DNA of 64,000 nt, taken from positions 558,001 through 622,000 of the forward strand of contig JAADJZ010000013.1 of NCBI GenBank assembly GCA_011032825.1. Reading direction: 5' to 3'. The DNA comes from Massariosphaeria phaeospora (lineage: Eukaryota > Ascomycota > Dothideomycetes > Pleosporales). Positions 1 to 11,428 of the stretch are shown here, piece by piece. The notes beneath the pieces were generated by a model. That model made no database searches. It was not told the DNA's origin and saw only the letters and a program-made list of their open reading frames with translations. Position 1 is the first letter of the stretch. Each line of letters starts with the position of its first letter. The position numbers were made by a program, and so were the translations under genes.

Positions 1-451
1 TTAGCCAGGTGCCGATAGCTCCGTCGACAGTTGGCTTTAGTTGCTTCTCCACATCGTCCGAAATGTAGTTGTACACCACGGTGGCATCGGTCCAGGGTGC
101 CTTGGGCTTTGCTGAGTGGCCTCTGGTAGTGAGGTGCGCGTGGCCATCCCCGCTGACGATTGCCGCTGCCGCTGCAGATTGAGCCTGTTGAAACATGTTG
201 GATGAGCCGTACAGGATGTCGCCGTCGATGATGACGTTGTCGTCAACGACGGTGTAGCCAACTTCGCGGAAGCCATAAGTATCGTCCAAAATGGTCCCCA
301 GCTGGGGAACATTGTCGGCACCGATGGCGTAGAGTGGTGATAGTACGGTATCGCGGCGGTTGGGAGAAGCTGAGAGGCCTGGTAGGGCGAGAGCTAAGCC
401 GTAGAAGGCACTGAGGATGGCCAGGATGGTAGAAGCGGTAGGTAGATGCAT
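1..451 (-). CDS. Secreted astacin-like (M12) metallopeptidase, N-terminal part, cut by window edge
   Basis: The reading frame begins at the ATG at 451 and is open to base 1, so the C-terminal part, including any HExxH zinc site, is outside the window. The first 23 residues (MHLPTASTILAILSAFYGLA and on) form a signal peptide. A propeptide-like stretch follows, then residues 115-150 contain the W-x-D-x-x-V-x-Y-x-I-x-x-D core and A-x-x-x-W that open the catalytic domain of fungal and bacterial astacin-like zinc proteases. Family knowledge suggests extracellular proteolysis. The family call rests only on this N-terminal fragment; the sequence to the left would settle it by showing HExxHxxGxxH. 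Confidence 0.65.
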   Translation of the reverse strand, partial: MHLPTASTILAILSAFYGLALALPGLSASPNRRDTVLSPLYAIGADNVPQLGTILDDTYGFREVGYTVVDDNVIIDGDILYGSSNMFQQAQSAAAAAIVSGDGHAHLTTRGHSAKPKAPWTDATVVYNYISDDVEKQLKPTVDGAIGTWL

Positions 452-1621
452 CTTGTCGCCTGTAGTTGGAGGAGAGAAGGTAGAGGGTGGAGCAGAGGAG
501 AAAAGGTGCACCGAGAGGCGGATAAGAGAGAGAAAGGGCACAAGCCTAAAAGCGGGGAAGAGAAGGTGAAGACAGGTAAGATCGAAAGGTAAGATCGTGA
601 TGCTCCCAGTGCGCCGCCAAGGAATCGGGAATCCAATGGGGAGAAGAGTGGGGTTCGCTGGCGGTGAAAATGTTGGTCCTACCTACTCAAACTGGTCCGT
701 AAATCAATTTGTTTGGGTAGACGGTCCTGATAGTAAGGGTATAGCTTAACGCGCCCGCACTATTCTGTCGGTGGCACATGTAAAGGAAATGACAGCTAAA
801 GCTTATTGATGCTGGAAAAAAGAGGGAAACATACACGACCATCTCCCCACACAAACAACCTTTCAGTAAATCCAACTTGCTGTCAGGTAGTAGCTCAGGA
901 ATTGTGCTGAACGAGGCAGTGCCAATACAACCTGAGTAGACGAGCGCCGATGACGGTGAACTCTATACCGGCTTCCGGTTCTAGCCGCCTCATCCAGGAT
1001 CGAGTGTCATGAGCGCGTATACAGAGACGATGTCGTCCGTACTGCTCAGACATCAGTTGTTCACAATCAGTGAAAACGACGCCGCTCCGCAACTTCTTCA
1101 TATCAACTTCCGAGAACGCGACGTACCGATAACTTCATATCCCATTGCACTAATTAATTCCAAACAGCAAAACTTTTGATACCCTTCCCAATACCCCACC
1201 GAAGCCTCCGTCATGTCTCCCCGTCCTCCATTTCCCCAAGAATTAGGTCGAAACGGATTTTCATCACCCACAAGCTCTCGAAATCGAAAAGGGCCCTAAA
1301 GACAGGGTAAGAAATGACAAAAGAGAGAATAAAAGTACATGGCGAGGTTGGTATTCAGACATTAGATGGTCTATGTGACCTACGTGCGGGTGGGCATGTG
1401 GAACGTCGGTGCAGCGCTGTGCTGGGCGACGGTTGGGATATTAAAGACTCGGAAAAGAGCCATATGAAAGACATGGAGATTCCGCACACCGATATAGAGG
1501 GTGCACAGGACGCCTTAGGCCAACTAAGTGGCCATCCTCGAGAAAAATACCCAGTCCCGTTTGCGCGTGCATAAATGGTTCGTTAGGCGAGAATAAAATC
1601 GGTCGAGGGTGAGCCAAAAAG
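452..1621. other. Intergenic, 1.2 kb, no gene seen
   Basis: This holds the 5' region of the protease gene (minus strand) and the 3' flank of the GATA-factor gene. Short open frames, including an 86-codon one at 1314-1574 (+), show no domain, signal peptide or splice support. Confidence 0.6.
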
Positions 1622-3211
1622 CTAGTCCACCAGTGAGCTTATCGGCGTGCCTGCTCGGCTTTCATCGACAAGATCGCTGAGCCGCATCTTCTTGTGCCGT
1701 GGGCCTTCGCCTTCGACCTCCTCGAGACGCCGCTTCAGATCCCCCTCGCGCTGCTTCACCTCTTCTAATTCTGCCCTCAGTTGCGACTCGGTGTCCCGCG
1801 CGACCTGCTCGTTGTTTTCCAATTCCGAGACACGGCCCCGGAAGAGCTCATTGACTAATTCAAGCTCGGATACGCGCGTTCTTAGCGCAGTGTTGTGCGT
1901 CATCAGCGTGTCGTACGGCATCGGCGGCTCGAGGTGAGATCCATTCATCGAGGACGTCGAGCCTGGGGAGGGGTGCCGGATAGTGAAGCCGGGAACGGGT
2001 GAGTGGAACGGATCGGTGTGGAGGATGCCATCGAACATGTGCTGAGGGGCGATGTTGGCGGGGTGGTGGAGGTTCGGGGTGCCAGTGCGCGAGATGGGTG
2101 ACTGCGACCGATCGGACAGGCCCGACGACATCTTGCCGGATGCTCGTCGCTGCTGGGCTAGACCTAGGGACCCGTCGGCGTCGGGATGGGCAGCGGGCAG
2201 ACCGCCCGTGTCGCTCCCCTGCGATTGCGTTAGAGGCCACATACACAGCACACATGACCGCCTTCATACCTTCTTGCGGCCGCCCGGGGCGCCCGTCTTG
2301 ACGCGGTTGCGGCTCTTGATGACATCGGTCTTGAGCGAGATGGGGCGCGGGCGGCCGTGCAGCTTGAGGAAGAGGCCGCAGGCATTGCACAGGACCGAGC
2401 CAGACTCGTCGCGACGCCAGAGCGGCGTGGTGCTCGTAGCGCAGTTCTGGCAGACAGGCTACAGTGCGAGTCAGTGAGGGCTCTCTGGTGTGCCTGGCCC
2501 TGTGTAGGTACATGGCGATAGCTGAGGGCTATCGATTGCGATTGCGATAAGGATAAGAGCAAAAGCTTTGGCGAGGCCAGCGGCGGTGCCTGCACATTGC
2601 ACAACATCACAGCACCGAGAAGCAGCTTACCGGAGAGTTGGCCTGTCCGCCGGCGGTCGCGGGGGCGGCAGTGGCATAGTTCATGCTGTGGCCATTCGCG
2701 AGTTTGCTGGAGCGGCGTGTCAGTGAGGATCGAAAAGTTCGAGTGGGCGGGCGCCAAGCCTCGATAAGAGCCAGAGGGCAGGCGCTACGGCGGGCGGCAA
2801 CTGCCGCACGTGCAGCGCGAATCCATGGATGCCCGCCGAGCGCCGCAATCCTCTTCACTCCTTCGAACATAAAGACGGGGAAACGCACCTGGCCGTCGGC
2901 GGTGGTGACGGCATCGTCTTGGGTGGCGTGGTATTCTGTGTCGCATTCTCATTGTTGCCATTTGTGCGCATGCTGGCCGCGGGGCTGTTCGAAGCTACCG
3001 ACGCCAGGGTCGACAAGGCGGGCAGCTGGATCGACCCATGATGGCCATGCCCGCGCTGCGTGAACGAAGCGACCGTGGACGTCGACGACGGCCGTGATAT
3101 CTCGTGGCCGATCGACGGCAGTGGTGCCTTGTCCTCGAGTGCGGGAGCCGTTTTGAAAGCGGGCAGGTCGAAGGCCTGCAGTATCGACGGTCGCCGGAAC
3201 GACTCCGTGGC
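1622..3211 (-). CDS. areB: GATA-type transcription factor with C-terminal coiled coil (AreB/Gzf3-like); 5' exon not located
   Basis: Exons that join in frame: 3211-2889, 2706-2631, 2458-2270 and 2218-1622 (394 codons). The third exon encodes one C-x2-C-x17-C-x2-C GATA finger (CQNC...CNAC) followed by the basic tail with [10 protein letters not shown]. The last exon is Ser/Pro-rich and ends in a long charged coiled coil ([20 protein letters not shown] and on). One finger plus a C-terminal zipper is the architecture of AreB/Dal80/Gzf3, the negative nitrogen-regulatory GATA factors, so repression of nitrogen-catabolic genes in the nucleus is the likely role. Upstream of 3211 a stop lies in frame just before a good acceptor (CCACAG), so at least one further 5' exon with the start codon must lie between about 3230 and 3570; I could not place it. 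Confidence 0.85.
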
Positions 3212-4269
3212 CTGTGGCCGGGGGAGGATTGATGTAGCCAGCGCGGAAGCCGTGATGAATTAGGTTGGAGAAACGCGGTGCGTTCCTCGTTGGTTATGGG
3301 CGGAATGGCTGAGCGCTTCTCTGTCGTCCGATGATGTTTGGGAGCGCTACGTATCGGCAGCAGGAATCGGATCAAATTACTGGCAAGCTGCAAAGGAGAG
3401 ACTGAATATTAAGTAAAAGACTACACGGTAAAGAGCGACGGCAAGCAACAAGCAAAATTAAAAGAGTGTGGAGAGAGTGGCTGTCGAGAGAGAGGCCCAC
3501 GTCGAGAGATGAGGTACGCGGTACATTTCTTCGCGTTGGGCGGATAAGCTTAAGGGGGTCAAAGCCCATATGCTAGGGGTGTGGATAACACAGCAAACCC
3601 CAGGCTTGATTTGTGCTAATTTGGGGGACCTGCATGACCTCAGAATGCCCCCGAAGCGCCCCTGGGCTCCTTTTAGTCTGACCGTTTTGCATCAGTCGTA
3701 CACAGATGGGCGCTTGGTGGTACATCGCATCCTCAAATTGCACTGTTGTTGCAGCGAGCAGAAGACACCGACGCCAGGAACACAGCAGGTGCCCAGCGCA
3801 CCGTTCCCCATGCAGGGCTGAGCTGTCGTTCGTTGGCGGCACGTATTGAGACAGTTCCTTTGGGCCCAATTACTGTTGTTATCCCCAGCGGCGCGTGTGC
3901 CCTACGCGGATCTGCTGGCGCTTATGATGACGCTCAGGGGAACTTCGCGCTAGGCCCCCGGACAGCGGCTCAACTCCCGCACAGCTGACTGGCCCGAGCG
4001 CCTGGCTTGCGTCTGCCCAATCAGCCCTACCGGCAACAGCAACCTTGGTGAACGTTGCGAAAGGAACATGGAACGAGGTCGGGCCAGAGCAGTCGCGAAG
4101 CCGTTGACAGAGGAGTTAGTAGAGCCTTGAGCTAGAGTCAGACATGTTAGCTTATTCCTCACTAACAACACATCCTACAGCACGCACTTCAGTAGCCACA
4201 AGGACAAGTCCGCGGGTTGCGGTATTCCATTATTATAAGAGCGCAAGTGATGTTGCATTTGCTTGTCTG
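3212..4269. other. Intergenic, about 1.06 kb
   Basis: The part next to 3211 must contain the missing first exon and promoter of the GATA-factor gene. From about 3570 to 4269, the 3' flank of SRP68, no convincing gene was seen on either strand. Confidence 0.5.
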
Positions 4270-6240
4270 CTAACGCCCAAAGCCGAACCAGCTTCTCTTT
4301 GCTGGTTGCGCGGGTTCTGTGCTCTTCTCATCAACCTGCGTCTTCTCAGCTTCGACCTCTCGACTCTGCGTCGCTTGGCCCGGGTACGTGATATAGTTCC
4401 ATGCAACATCGTAGAATAGCGGCTTGACTGGCACTGGCTTCAATATTGGAGGCCATGTGACAAGGTTCTTTAGGTCCACGGTTCCTGACGTTGGGTATTC
4501 GTTCAAGCGCTCCACAACCGGTGCAGCGCTTGTTAGTTGCGCCGTTGCGGCTGTCTCCGAGTTCGAGGAGAGCTGCAACAACGCCACCACGCCGCGGTAA
4601 TGCGAGTTGAGATTCTCTAGCTTCTGCCTCAATGTCCCGGCCTGCTCTTCTGATACAGCTAGTCTCGGCGCGTTCGACGACGGAGATGCAGCAGCCCGCG
4701 ACGAAACGGCTTTTGCAGATAGTGATAATGCCCGGTTGCAAAGTGCGAGAGCTTCTCTGGGTGCAGAAACGAACGCATGGGAATGCGATAGATTCAGGCA
4801 TTTCAGTGCCTGGAAGTACGCTCGCTGACCATCTAACTGTGCAACGAAACCAGCGTCTCGTACTGCGCCCCGTAATTCTTTGATAGAGTCGATACTCTGT
4901 AAGATCGCATCGTAGAGTGCCACACGCTCGCGCAACCGCGCCAATTTACGTCCCGTAGGTTCCTCCCGCTCTACCCAGTCCTTGCCGTCCTTTTGTGGCC
5001 GCCATGGCTTCTGTGAAGAATTGGGAGGAAATGTGAGGCCGTCGTCTGCGCCGATGAGCACCCTGTTGCGGCCGATACGCCACGCAATCAAATCATAGTT
5101 CACTGCTAGGCTCGTCACGCGGAGGTCTTGCATCCGCGCATCACCCTCATCTACGCCTTCCTTCTCCAACTCTTCAATGGCTCTTCTCGTAGCATCGGCA
5201 GCATCTTGACTCGCAATGAGGACGTCATCATACGCATTGGCTTTGTCTTTTGATGAGTTGGACGACGTGACGAACTTGGATAATTGCGTAGAGGCAGTCT
5301 CAACGGAGACGCGAGCTTGCCCAATGGCCGCATCCACAATGTTCGCGGTGCGGTTGCGCCAGGTGATAGTAGAGCCTGGTAAAGTCAGACCACAAGTTAG
5401 CTTTCCGGACGGCAGTACGCACCTGAAGGTTTGGATTCTTCCTCCTTCAACGCTGAGGGGTCTAACTTCTCCACCGCCTGAACAACCTCCGTATCGTCTT
5501 GGGGGAAGAACTTCCGCGACACAGCCGGCACGCCGACGGTGCGCGGGATTTTGTGCTGGTAGGCGGCGTACCGTATGCTAGGATCAATTGTCCCAGCCAG
5601 CACTTCCTTGAACAGATCTCTCTTTGACGCCTTGAACAACGCATTGTAGATGACCCTTGCAGCAGAGTAGTTGGTCAAGCAGGATGCCCATCTCTGGGGA
5701 GACGCTTCGCCGCCTTTGATTCCCTCAGCCTGCGTTTCGAACTCTTTCGCGCCAGCCAGCGAGTAGGCGTATCCCTTGGCTTCGAGGACGTCCGTTTCGG
5801 TTGCTCCGCTCGCAGTGCGATCCGAGAGTAGAACGACAAGGTCCTCTGCGCTATTGACGGCTTTGCGCAGCCGCGATATTATGTGCTGCCGCGTAGAGCC
5901 AGTGATGTTCTGGTCCGCATTGCCCTCGGCGTGGGCAGCCTTCATAGCCATGGCATGCGCCCATGCCCGCTCGGAGGTGAGAAGCAGTAGATGGAGGAAC
6001 CTGGCTGCATTAGCACCGTTCACCTCAGCAGATAGCGCTCTAGGCATACTCGACATTCGTTCTGATCTCTTCGGCCGTCACGGGCGCCTTGGCTGCGAAT
6101 TTGGCATTTTTGGCGGTGGCTCGTCCCAGCTTCTTGCGCACAATGCGGAGCCGGCGCGACAGCTGCTGGCGGTACGTGTTGTGGTCGCCGAGCAGGAAGG
6201 CCGACTCGCGGAAGTCGACGACGAATTTGGTGATGTCCAT
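4270..6240 (-). CDS. SRP68: Signal recognition particle subunit SRP68
   Basis: Three exons, 6240-6050, 6000-5423 and 5375-4270, give 624 aa; introns are 49 and 47 nt. The N-terminus (YRQQLSRRLRIVRKKLG) is the basic, RNA-contacting opening of SRP68, and splicing with acceptor CCAG at 6001 restores the family segment NVEFLHLLLLTSERAWAHAM. The RLRKAVNSAEDL segment and the DAAIGQARVS stretch after the second intron also fit. The protein partners SRP72 on SRP RNA and helps target nascent secretory proteins to the ER. The start ATG at 6240 fits; an upstream open stretch in the same frame has no family similarity. The gene is divergent from the PPR gene across 418 bp. Confidence 0.93.
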
Positions 6241-6658
6241 GGCCGTCGTGTCGAGCGTCGGGCCAGTGTGCAGGTGGGCTGGAGGGGCACTGCAGGTGGC
6301 ATGGCCGTCGGCCCGTCGCGGGCGCCAAGCCTTGCTCGTGATTTCGCGTGCGTCCAAAACTTTTCGAGATGGTCTCCCCGTCATCAGCAATCGCCACGCT
6401 CCCTAGCCCCCCGCCGTCCGCTGTCCGATCCCGCTGTATATTCCTTTTCCTTCCTCGTGGCTCCGTTGTTGAGTCTGCGCATCTCCCAATTGATCTCCTC
6501 CGTCACCCGCATCAGGAGGCATGCGCTGCCGTGAGCTCCACCTCCCCCAGACTGCTCCCCATCGATCCCGCCACTGACGCCCCCTGGACAGCTCGTTCAC
6601 TCCATCTCAGTACCCGGTAATCTTGGGCGGCACCATCACGCTCCGGGCACGGCAGGTG
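6241..6658. promoter_or_regulatory. Shared 5' region between SRP68 and the PPR gene
   Basis: This 418-bp head-to-head gap must hold both 5' UTRs and promoters. It is GC-rich and C/T-rich on the plus strand. No TATA box was recognised, as expected for housekeeping promoters. The bidirectional role is inferred from gene orientation only. Confidence 0.45.
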
Positions 6659-9600
6659 ATGCTCGAGCGGGCTTCGACATGCCTCGAAACCGGCGGACGA
6701 CAGCTTCTCCGAGCCCCCAAACGATGCCTTCGCAGCCGTCGAGTGCTGCATTCCTCTTTCTGGCACCACGGCGCCAGCGATCTGAGCCTGCCATTCTGGT
6801 GGGCCTCGACTGGGCTGCTCGACCATTCGACTGGTGACATAGACAACTGTGTGGGGAGTAGGGCGCACACGGCCGGTGCGAAAAGCAACGACGGAGCGCT
6901 GCTCGACTTCCTCTACCCAGAAAAGACGCTTGCCTTAATCACACGAATGTCTACATTTGGGTCAAACTCTGTGGACTCTCGGCGGAGACTGAACGGAAGT
7001 CGCGTTCGCCATTTTTCCACCACCCGATTGAGATCTGAAGCCGAGAATACCATTCAACTAGATCAACAGGATGCGGAAGTGGATGCCGACGTGGAAGCGG
7101 AGTTTCTGTCAAGATTGCAGCACTCGACACCCCTCGAGGCGCTTGAAGAGCTCCTCCACTCAGACGAAGCAGGGAAACAAGAGCTGGCATGGCGCCTCTA
7201 TTCTGCCATCCTGGATCGCGATCGGACATCCACGACACAACAGAACCTGCTCCGGTATCTTGTCCTGGACGCCGCGTCCGTGGATCCTAGTCGGGTAGTG
7301 CACTTGTTCGACGCTGTGCCCATTGACAATCGATCTCCACCATTATACAAGCATGCCGTATCGGCCTACGTAGCTCTCAGGATGGTTGGACCTGCTATAC
7401 AACTCCACGAAGAGGCCGCGGATCGTTTCGGGGTAGTACACATTGGTACTAAAGTAAACATTGGTACTGAAGGAGACATTGGTACTGAAGTAGACATTGG
7501 TACTGAAGTAGACATTGGTACTGAAGTAGACCCTGGTACTGGAGTAGACCTTGGTACTGAAGTTGACCTTGGTACTGACGCTCTCCTCGGGCGCACCGTG
7601 CAGGATGGCCAGTGGGACCTTAGTTTGCGGGTCTTCAAGACCTATCTTCGGTATTCAGTGCATCAGTACCCTGGGTACAGCGAGTGGATGCAAAGAGGGG
7701 TCCGGAAATCGATATGGAACGCCGTTGCACGCTTACCTTACCTTGAGGACCGTATGGGCTCATTCCTCGAGCACGTCCAACAGTTCCAGCCCGAATTACA
7801 GTCGACGAAAGAAAACAAACGAGCTTTAGCACTGTTTTTCGAAGATCTATTGCCAGTGGTAGTCGAACATGTTCTATCTGGCACGGACCCAGACGAAGAC
7901 TTTATCTGGGACTACTTTATCCAGCTGTTTCCCAAATTACGTTTGCTAGGTCTTCCGATCACTACTAGTTACGAGCTCGTTATCATACGGATGCTGGATA
8001 CACTAAGGTACCGCAAATACACCAACCGTCGCAAGATTATGTTGGAGCTGTACAGAGATTTTCGGGAGTACGCAGTGTCGGTAAATCTTCCTTCTGAGCG
8101 TCCCTCTCGGTATCTTATTGGCCGCTTGATCACTCAACATGGCCAAAAAGGGAGTCTTGACCGTGTCAGCGATATGATTGACGATCACCACCTGTTTCAT
8201 CCGAAGCACAAACTTGCGCCGCGAGTCCTTACCGGTTTGATTCATCTCTACGCCGAGCATGGAGATGCGGACAGCGTGCAGAAGTATTTCAACTACCTTC
8301 GCTCAGGCAGCCCAAATAACGTCGACCTTCATATCTTGTCTGCGCTTACTTATGTTTATGCTAGACGAGCGGATGTCCCTCGGGCGCTGAAACAGTTCAA
8401 GCGCATTCCTGAAGAATTTGATCTGGTGCCCGACGCCGCCTGCTGGAATGTATTGCTGTTGGCATATACGCGGGCCGATGACCTTGATGGCGCTCTTGAA
8501 TGTTTTAACAAAATACTGGACTCTGGCGTGACACCGGATAAGTTTACCTTCACGCCTCTCCTTGATCTATGTGCTGCGAGAGGTGATATTGAGGCATTTG
8601 AAGCACTTTATTCCAGAGCAGAGCAGCTGAAAATAAACCTCAAGTCCGACGCTCACGCTCGGTCAGGCTATGTCCAAGCCTTCTTGAGATACGACGATCC
8701 AGAGAGCGCTGAAGCCGTCGCTAAGGGAATGCTCAAAAGTTGGCGGGCTGGAGTACTTAATGGCCTCCTGACGCATACTTGGAACATGCTGATCACCTAC
8801 TACGCTCTTAAAAGAGAAATTGTACATTGTCGACGTTTGTACCAAGAGATGATCGCCAACAATATCCCTCTCGACTCTTGGACCTATGCGGCGTTAATGC
8901 GCTCGCTTGTTGAAGTCAGGCAGACAAATGCCGCGTTCAAAATCCTGAGGATCACGATGCCTGAGAGCAACATTCAGGTCCATGCTTTTCACTACGCGAT
9001 AGTCATCACTGGCTTTCTCCACGAACGTCAACTTGATCTCGCAATGCGTGCCTATGATAGGATGATAGAACGTAACGTAACGCAGACGGACAGTGCCCGC
9101 CGGGCTTCACTGCTCGTCCTTGGCACGTCCGATCTAAGACAATTACAACGAGAGAAAGTTAAGGATCCACGTCGACGCCTCATCGCTGTCGAAGAGGCAT
9201 TGCGTGCCATCATCTTCGAAAACTACGAAATGGAAATCGCCCATAGACAGCCTTCCCACAACAGGTTCATAGATTCAAAAGCGTTCACTGTTCCGGAAGG
9301 ATACTTCGGGCTAGTAATCTTGCTATACAGCACACGAGGAGCCTACGAGATTTGCAAGGAACTATTTGAAGCTGCACAGATAACCAAGCAGGAGAAGGGT
9401 GACTACGAATACCCCATCAGTCTTCTTACTGCCATCATGGAGGCGCATTACAAAGCCGGAGAGCACGAAGAGGTCGAAAAATGTTGGGAACTCGCACGGT
9501 CACAGGCAGACAGGCTCGTCAAGACCCTCCACCAAGCCGTGAACCCGCAACCGCCCACCGAAGAAATCGATTCTGCCGAAAACCCGTCCGTACTGGAGAT

Positions 9601-10159
9601 CGGGGAATCGACGCGCATCGCGAGAAGCCGCCGCCAAATTCTCTTCCGCGCCACTCGCATCTACGTGCGCAGCCTACTGGATCAAAAAAGCGAAGGCGGT
9701 CTTCAGCACGCCCAGCGCACAATCCGCAACTTGCTCACCAGCGGCTTCGTCCTCGACAGCCTGACGTGGAACGAATTCATCCAAGTCCTCGCCCGCCGCG
9801 GCCGCTTCATGGACGCTTTTACCGCCTGCGAAACGTACCTCATGCCGCGCTTCCCCGGCTGGCGCATGCTCACCCCCTACTACATCCGCCACAACCAGCG
9901 CGCCCATTCGTGGATGGACTTACGCACGGACGATCTCACGCGTACGAGTGTGCTGCCACGGTACAAGACGTTGATCATACTCGCCGCGGCGTATGCGCAG
10001 GTCAAGCGCGATGAGGCCAATGGTATCGGTTGGAATGCCGAGATGGGGGGCTGGCCGAGAGATGTGTTGGATCAAGTTGCGCCGAATTGTGTGAGGGCTA
10101 TTGAGACGATGCCGCGGATGGGGGATCCCTTGCAGAAGCAGTTTTTGCCGAATCTGTAG
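6659..10159 (+). CDS. Mitochondrial pentatricopeptide-repeat protein
   Basis: A single exon of 1166 aa, started at the ATG at 6659; the frame is open slightly upstream but without another ATG. The N-terminus (MLERASTCLETGGRQLLRAP) is basic and amphipathic, followed by LHSSFWHHG and LLDFLYPEKTLALI, an opening I associate with fungal PPR proteins of the cya-5/Pet309 type. PPR-type helical pairs are clear from about residue 480 on, for example CWNVLLLAYTRADDLDGALE followed by GVTPDKFTFTPLLD. Such proteins bind organellar RNA and control mitochondrial mRNA stability or translation; the exact target cannot be read from sequence. Residues about 262-307 are a hexapeptide minisatellite not expected in the family. 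Confidence 0.85.
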   Translation: MLERASTCLETGGRQLLRAPKRCLRSRRVLHSSFWHHGASDLSLPFWWASTGLLDHSTGDIDNCVGSRAHTAGAKSNDGALLDFLYPEKTLALITRMSTFGSNSVDSRRRLNGSRVRHFSTTRLRSEAENTIQLDQQDAEVDADVEAEFLSRLQHSTPLEALEELLHSDEAGKQELAWRLYSAILDRDRTSTTQQNLLRYLVLDAASVDPSRVVHLFDAVPIDNRSPPLYKHAVSAYVALRMVGPAIQLHEEAADRFGVVHIGTKVNIGTEGDIGTEVDIGTEVDIGTEVDPGTGVDLGTEVDLGTDALLGRTVQDGQWDLSLRVFKTYLRYSVHQYPGYSEWMQRGVRKSIWNAVARLPYLEDRMGSFLEHVQQFQPELQSTKENKRALALFFEDLLPVVVEHVLSGTDPDEDFIWDYFIQLFPKLRLLGLPITTSYELVIIRMLDTLRYRKYTNRRKIMLELYRDFREYAVSVNLPSERPSRYLIGRLITQHGQKGSLDRVSDMIDDHHLFHPKHKLAPRVLTGLIHLYAEHGDADSVQKYFNYLRSGSPNNVDLHILSALTYVYARRADVPRALKQFKRIPEEFDLVPDAACWNVLLLAYTRADDLDGALECFNKILDSGVTPDKFTFTPLLDLCAARGDIEAFEALYSRAEQLKINLKSDAHARSGYVQAFLRYDDPESAEAVAKGMLKSWRAGVLNGLLTHTWNMLITYYALKREIVHCRRLYQEMIANNIPLDSWTYAALMRSLVEVRQTNAAFKILRITMPESNIQVHAFHYAIVITGFLHERQLDLAMRAYDRMIERNVTQTDSARRASLLVLGTSDLRQLQREKVKDPRRRLIAVEEALRAIIFENYEMEIAHRQPSHNRFIDSKAFTVPEGYFGLVILLYSTRGAYEICKELFEAAQITKQEKGDYEYPISLLTAIMEAHYKAGEHEEVEKCWELARSQADRLVKTLHQAVNPQPPTEEIDSAENPSVLEIGESTRIARSRRQILFRATRIYVRSLLDQKSEGGLQHAQRTIRNLLTSGFVLDSLTWNEFIQVLARRGRFMDAFTACETYLMPRFPGWRMLTPYYIRHNQRAHSWMDLRTDDLTRTSVLPRYKTLIILAAAYAQVKRDEANGIGWNAEMGGWPRDVLDQVAPNCVRAIETMPRMGDPLQKQFLPNL
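7442..7579 (+). repeat. 18-bp coding minisatellite (Ile-Gly-Thr-Glu-Val-Asp), 7.7 copies
   Basis: The unit ATTGGTACTGAAGTAGAC is repeated in tandem: three central copies are identical, flanking ones differ by one to three bases, and the last is a 12-base partial unit. The unit length is a multiple of three, so the PPR frame is kept and the protein gains IGTEVD repeats. Confidence 0.95.
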
Positions 10160-10422
10160 GTGGGGTCGGCAGATGTGGTGTATGGGACGGGTATGGGTAC
10201 CGTGTTGTATATATGGGGGTCGGGACAGTATCTTGTATATATATTATATATGTGTATATGTAGGAATCTTGTATGATATACTGTAGCACGTCATGTGTAG
10301 AACATATGTAGAGATGGTCAGATGTGGTGCATGAATAGATGACATTGGCTTCTTGGTACTTCCGTCTCTGCTTTCTCTTGGTTTTGAGCGCGATCCTAGA
10401 CGTGTTGGGACCTAGTGGAGAC
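10160..10422. other. 3' flank of the PPR gene
   Basis: Contains the presumed 3' UTR with a TA-rich run around 10205-10280. No gene seen. Confidence 0.5.
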
Positions 10423-10637
10423 TATCACCCCTGTGCATGAACTCGTGTCCGCTAATACGCGCACCTTAACTACACTCCTACACCTTTAACTATAAGTTTT
10501 TATAGTGCATTACCTAGTATACAAGGCTTTGTAAAGATAATAGTAGCCTATTAAGCTATTGCTAGAATCTCTTATACTATTAAAAGATTGTCTAAAGCTA
10601 TTATAAATTGGACACGAATTTATGCACGGAGGTGCTA
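10423..10637 (+). mobile_element. Non-autonomous inverted-repeat element (MITE), copy A
   Basis: About 215 bp, AT-rich, with no coding capacity. Terminal inverted repeats at 10423-10450 and 10610-10637 match at 23 of 28 positions, the inner core CGTGTCC being perfect. Both ends sit at a TA dinucleotide, which would fit the TA target duplication of Tc1/mariner elements. The interior (10480-10600) aligns with two further copies in this window at 13849-14066 and 19462-19683. Most mismatches between the two termini are C/T or G/A, as repeat-induced point mutation would leave. Confidence 0.75.
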
Positions 10638-11218
10638 TTGTTAAGCGCCTAGAAGCTTATAATTAGGTAAGAGAGAATAGTTTGCGTTAGTCGCAGACTC
10701 GCAGTTGAGGTTACTACTCTTGCTTACCCTAGCATAATTAATTCTTTAGAGCCGCGCACCTGGGCGATAGCACGCTATGTCACTTTGCAACCTTGATCTA
10801 TTTCAGAATTCGCCTACTCGTATGTTGGGTTGGGTATAGGAGGAATTCGTATTGCTAGAGATAAACGCATTGTATATTGTTGCTAAAAACTTGAAGGGGA
10901 GTGTGGAGTGGGTTCTATGTTGAATGGTTGTTGGTAATGAAAACGTGTTAGTGGAGAGGGAAATGTTGAGGGAAAGTGTAGGGGTATGGGGATGCATAGG
11001 GGGGGGTGGGGCAGTGGTTGAGTTGATTTGTATAGAGTAACGTTTGGTTCTGAGTCAAGCAGGGGGATTGTGATAGGAAAAGTAAAACGAAAGTGGATGT
11101 ATCCCAGACTCCAACATACATATCCTGGAATTGTAAAGCACCGGAAAACGTAACACGGAAAAGTTCCTGGACATTCTCGCCTTTCCGCAACCACGCTCTA
11201 TTTCCATGCCAACAGGCG
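10638..11218. other. Intergenic, AT-rich near the MITE, no gene seen
   Basis: Low-GC sequence with poor coding statistics. It forms the 3' flank of the ankyrin gene. No convincing feature recognised. Confidence 0.5.
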
Positions 11219-11428
11219 CTAGTCAAGGTCACTATCAGGATCGACATATGCTAGCCACGAGTCGTCTTCTGGTTCTTCCTCCATGGCCTCTTGCGGTTTT
11301 TGTCCGTGAACATTGTCCATATCAAATCCCATTTTTTGCATCCATGAACTATTACCGAGACCAGGGTCGATATTGGGGTCAGTGTCATTATAGAATCCAT
11401 CGTAGTACACGTCGTTGTCATTTTCAAT
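11219..11428 (-). other. In-frame continuation of the ankyrin protein beyond its stop codon
   Basis: Directly after the TAA at 11431-11429 the same frame stays open for another 69 codons to a TAG at 11221-11219. The downstream peptide is Asp/Asn/Glu-rich (ENDNDVYYDGFYNDTDPNID), matching the composition of the peptide just upstream of the stop (DNDLDMDMGMDYD). This looks like the former C-terminus of the same protein. No GT-AG pair removing only the stop was found. Confidence 0.6.

Noticed and set aside
1314..1574. 86-codon plus-strand frame
   Set aside because: No homology cue, no promoter element, no signal peptide; length is within chance for this base composition.
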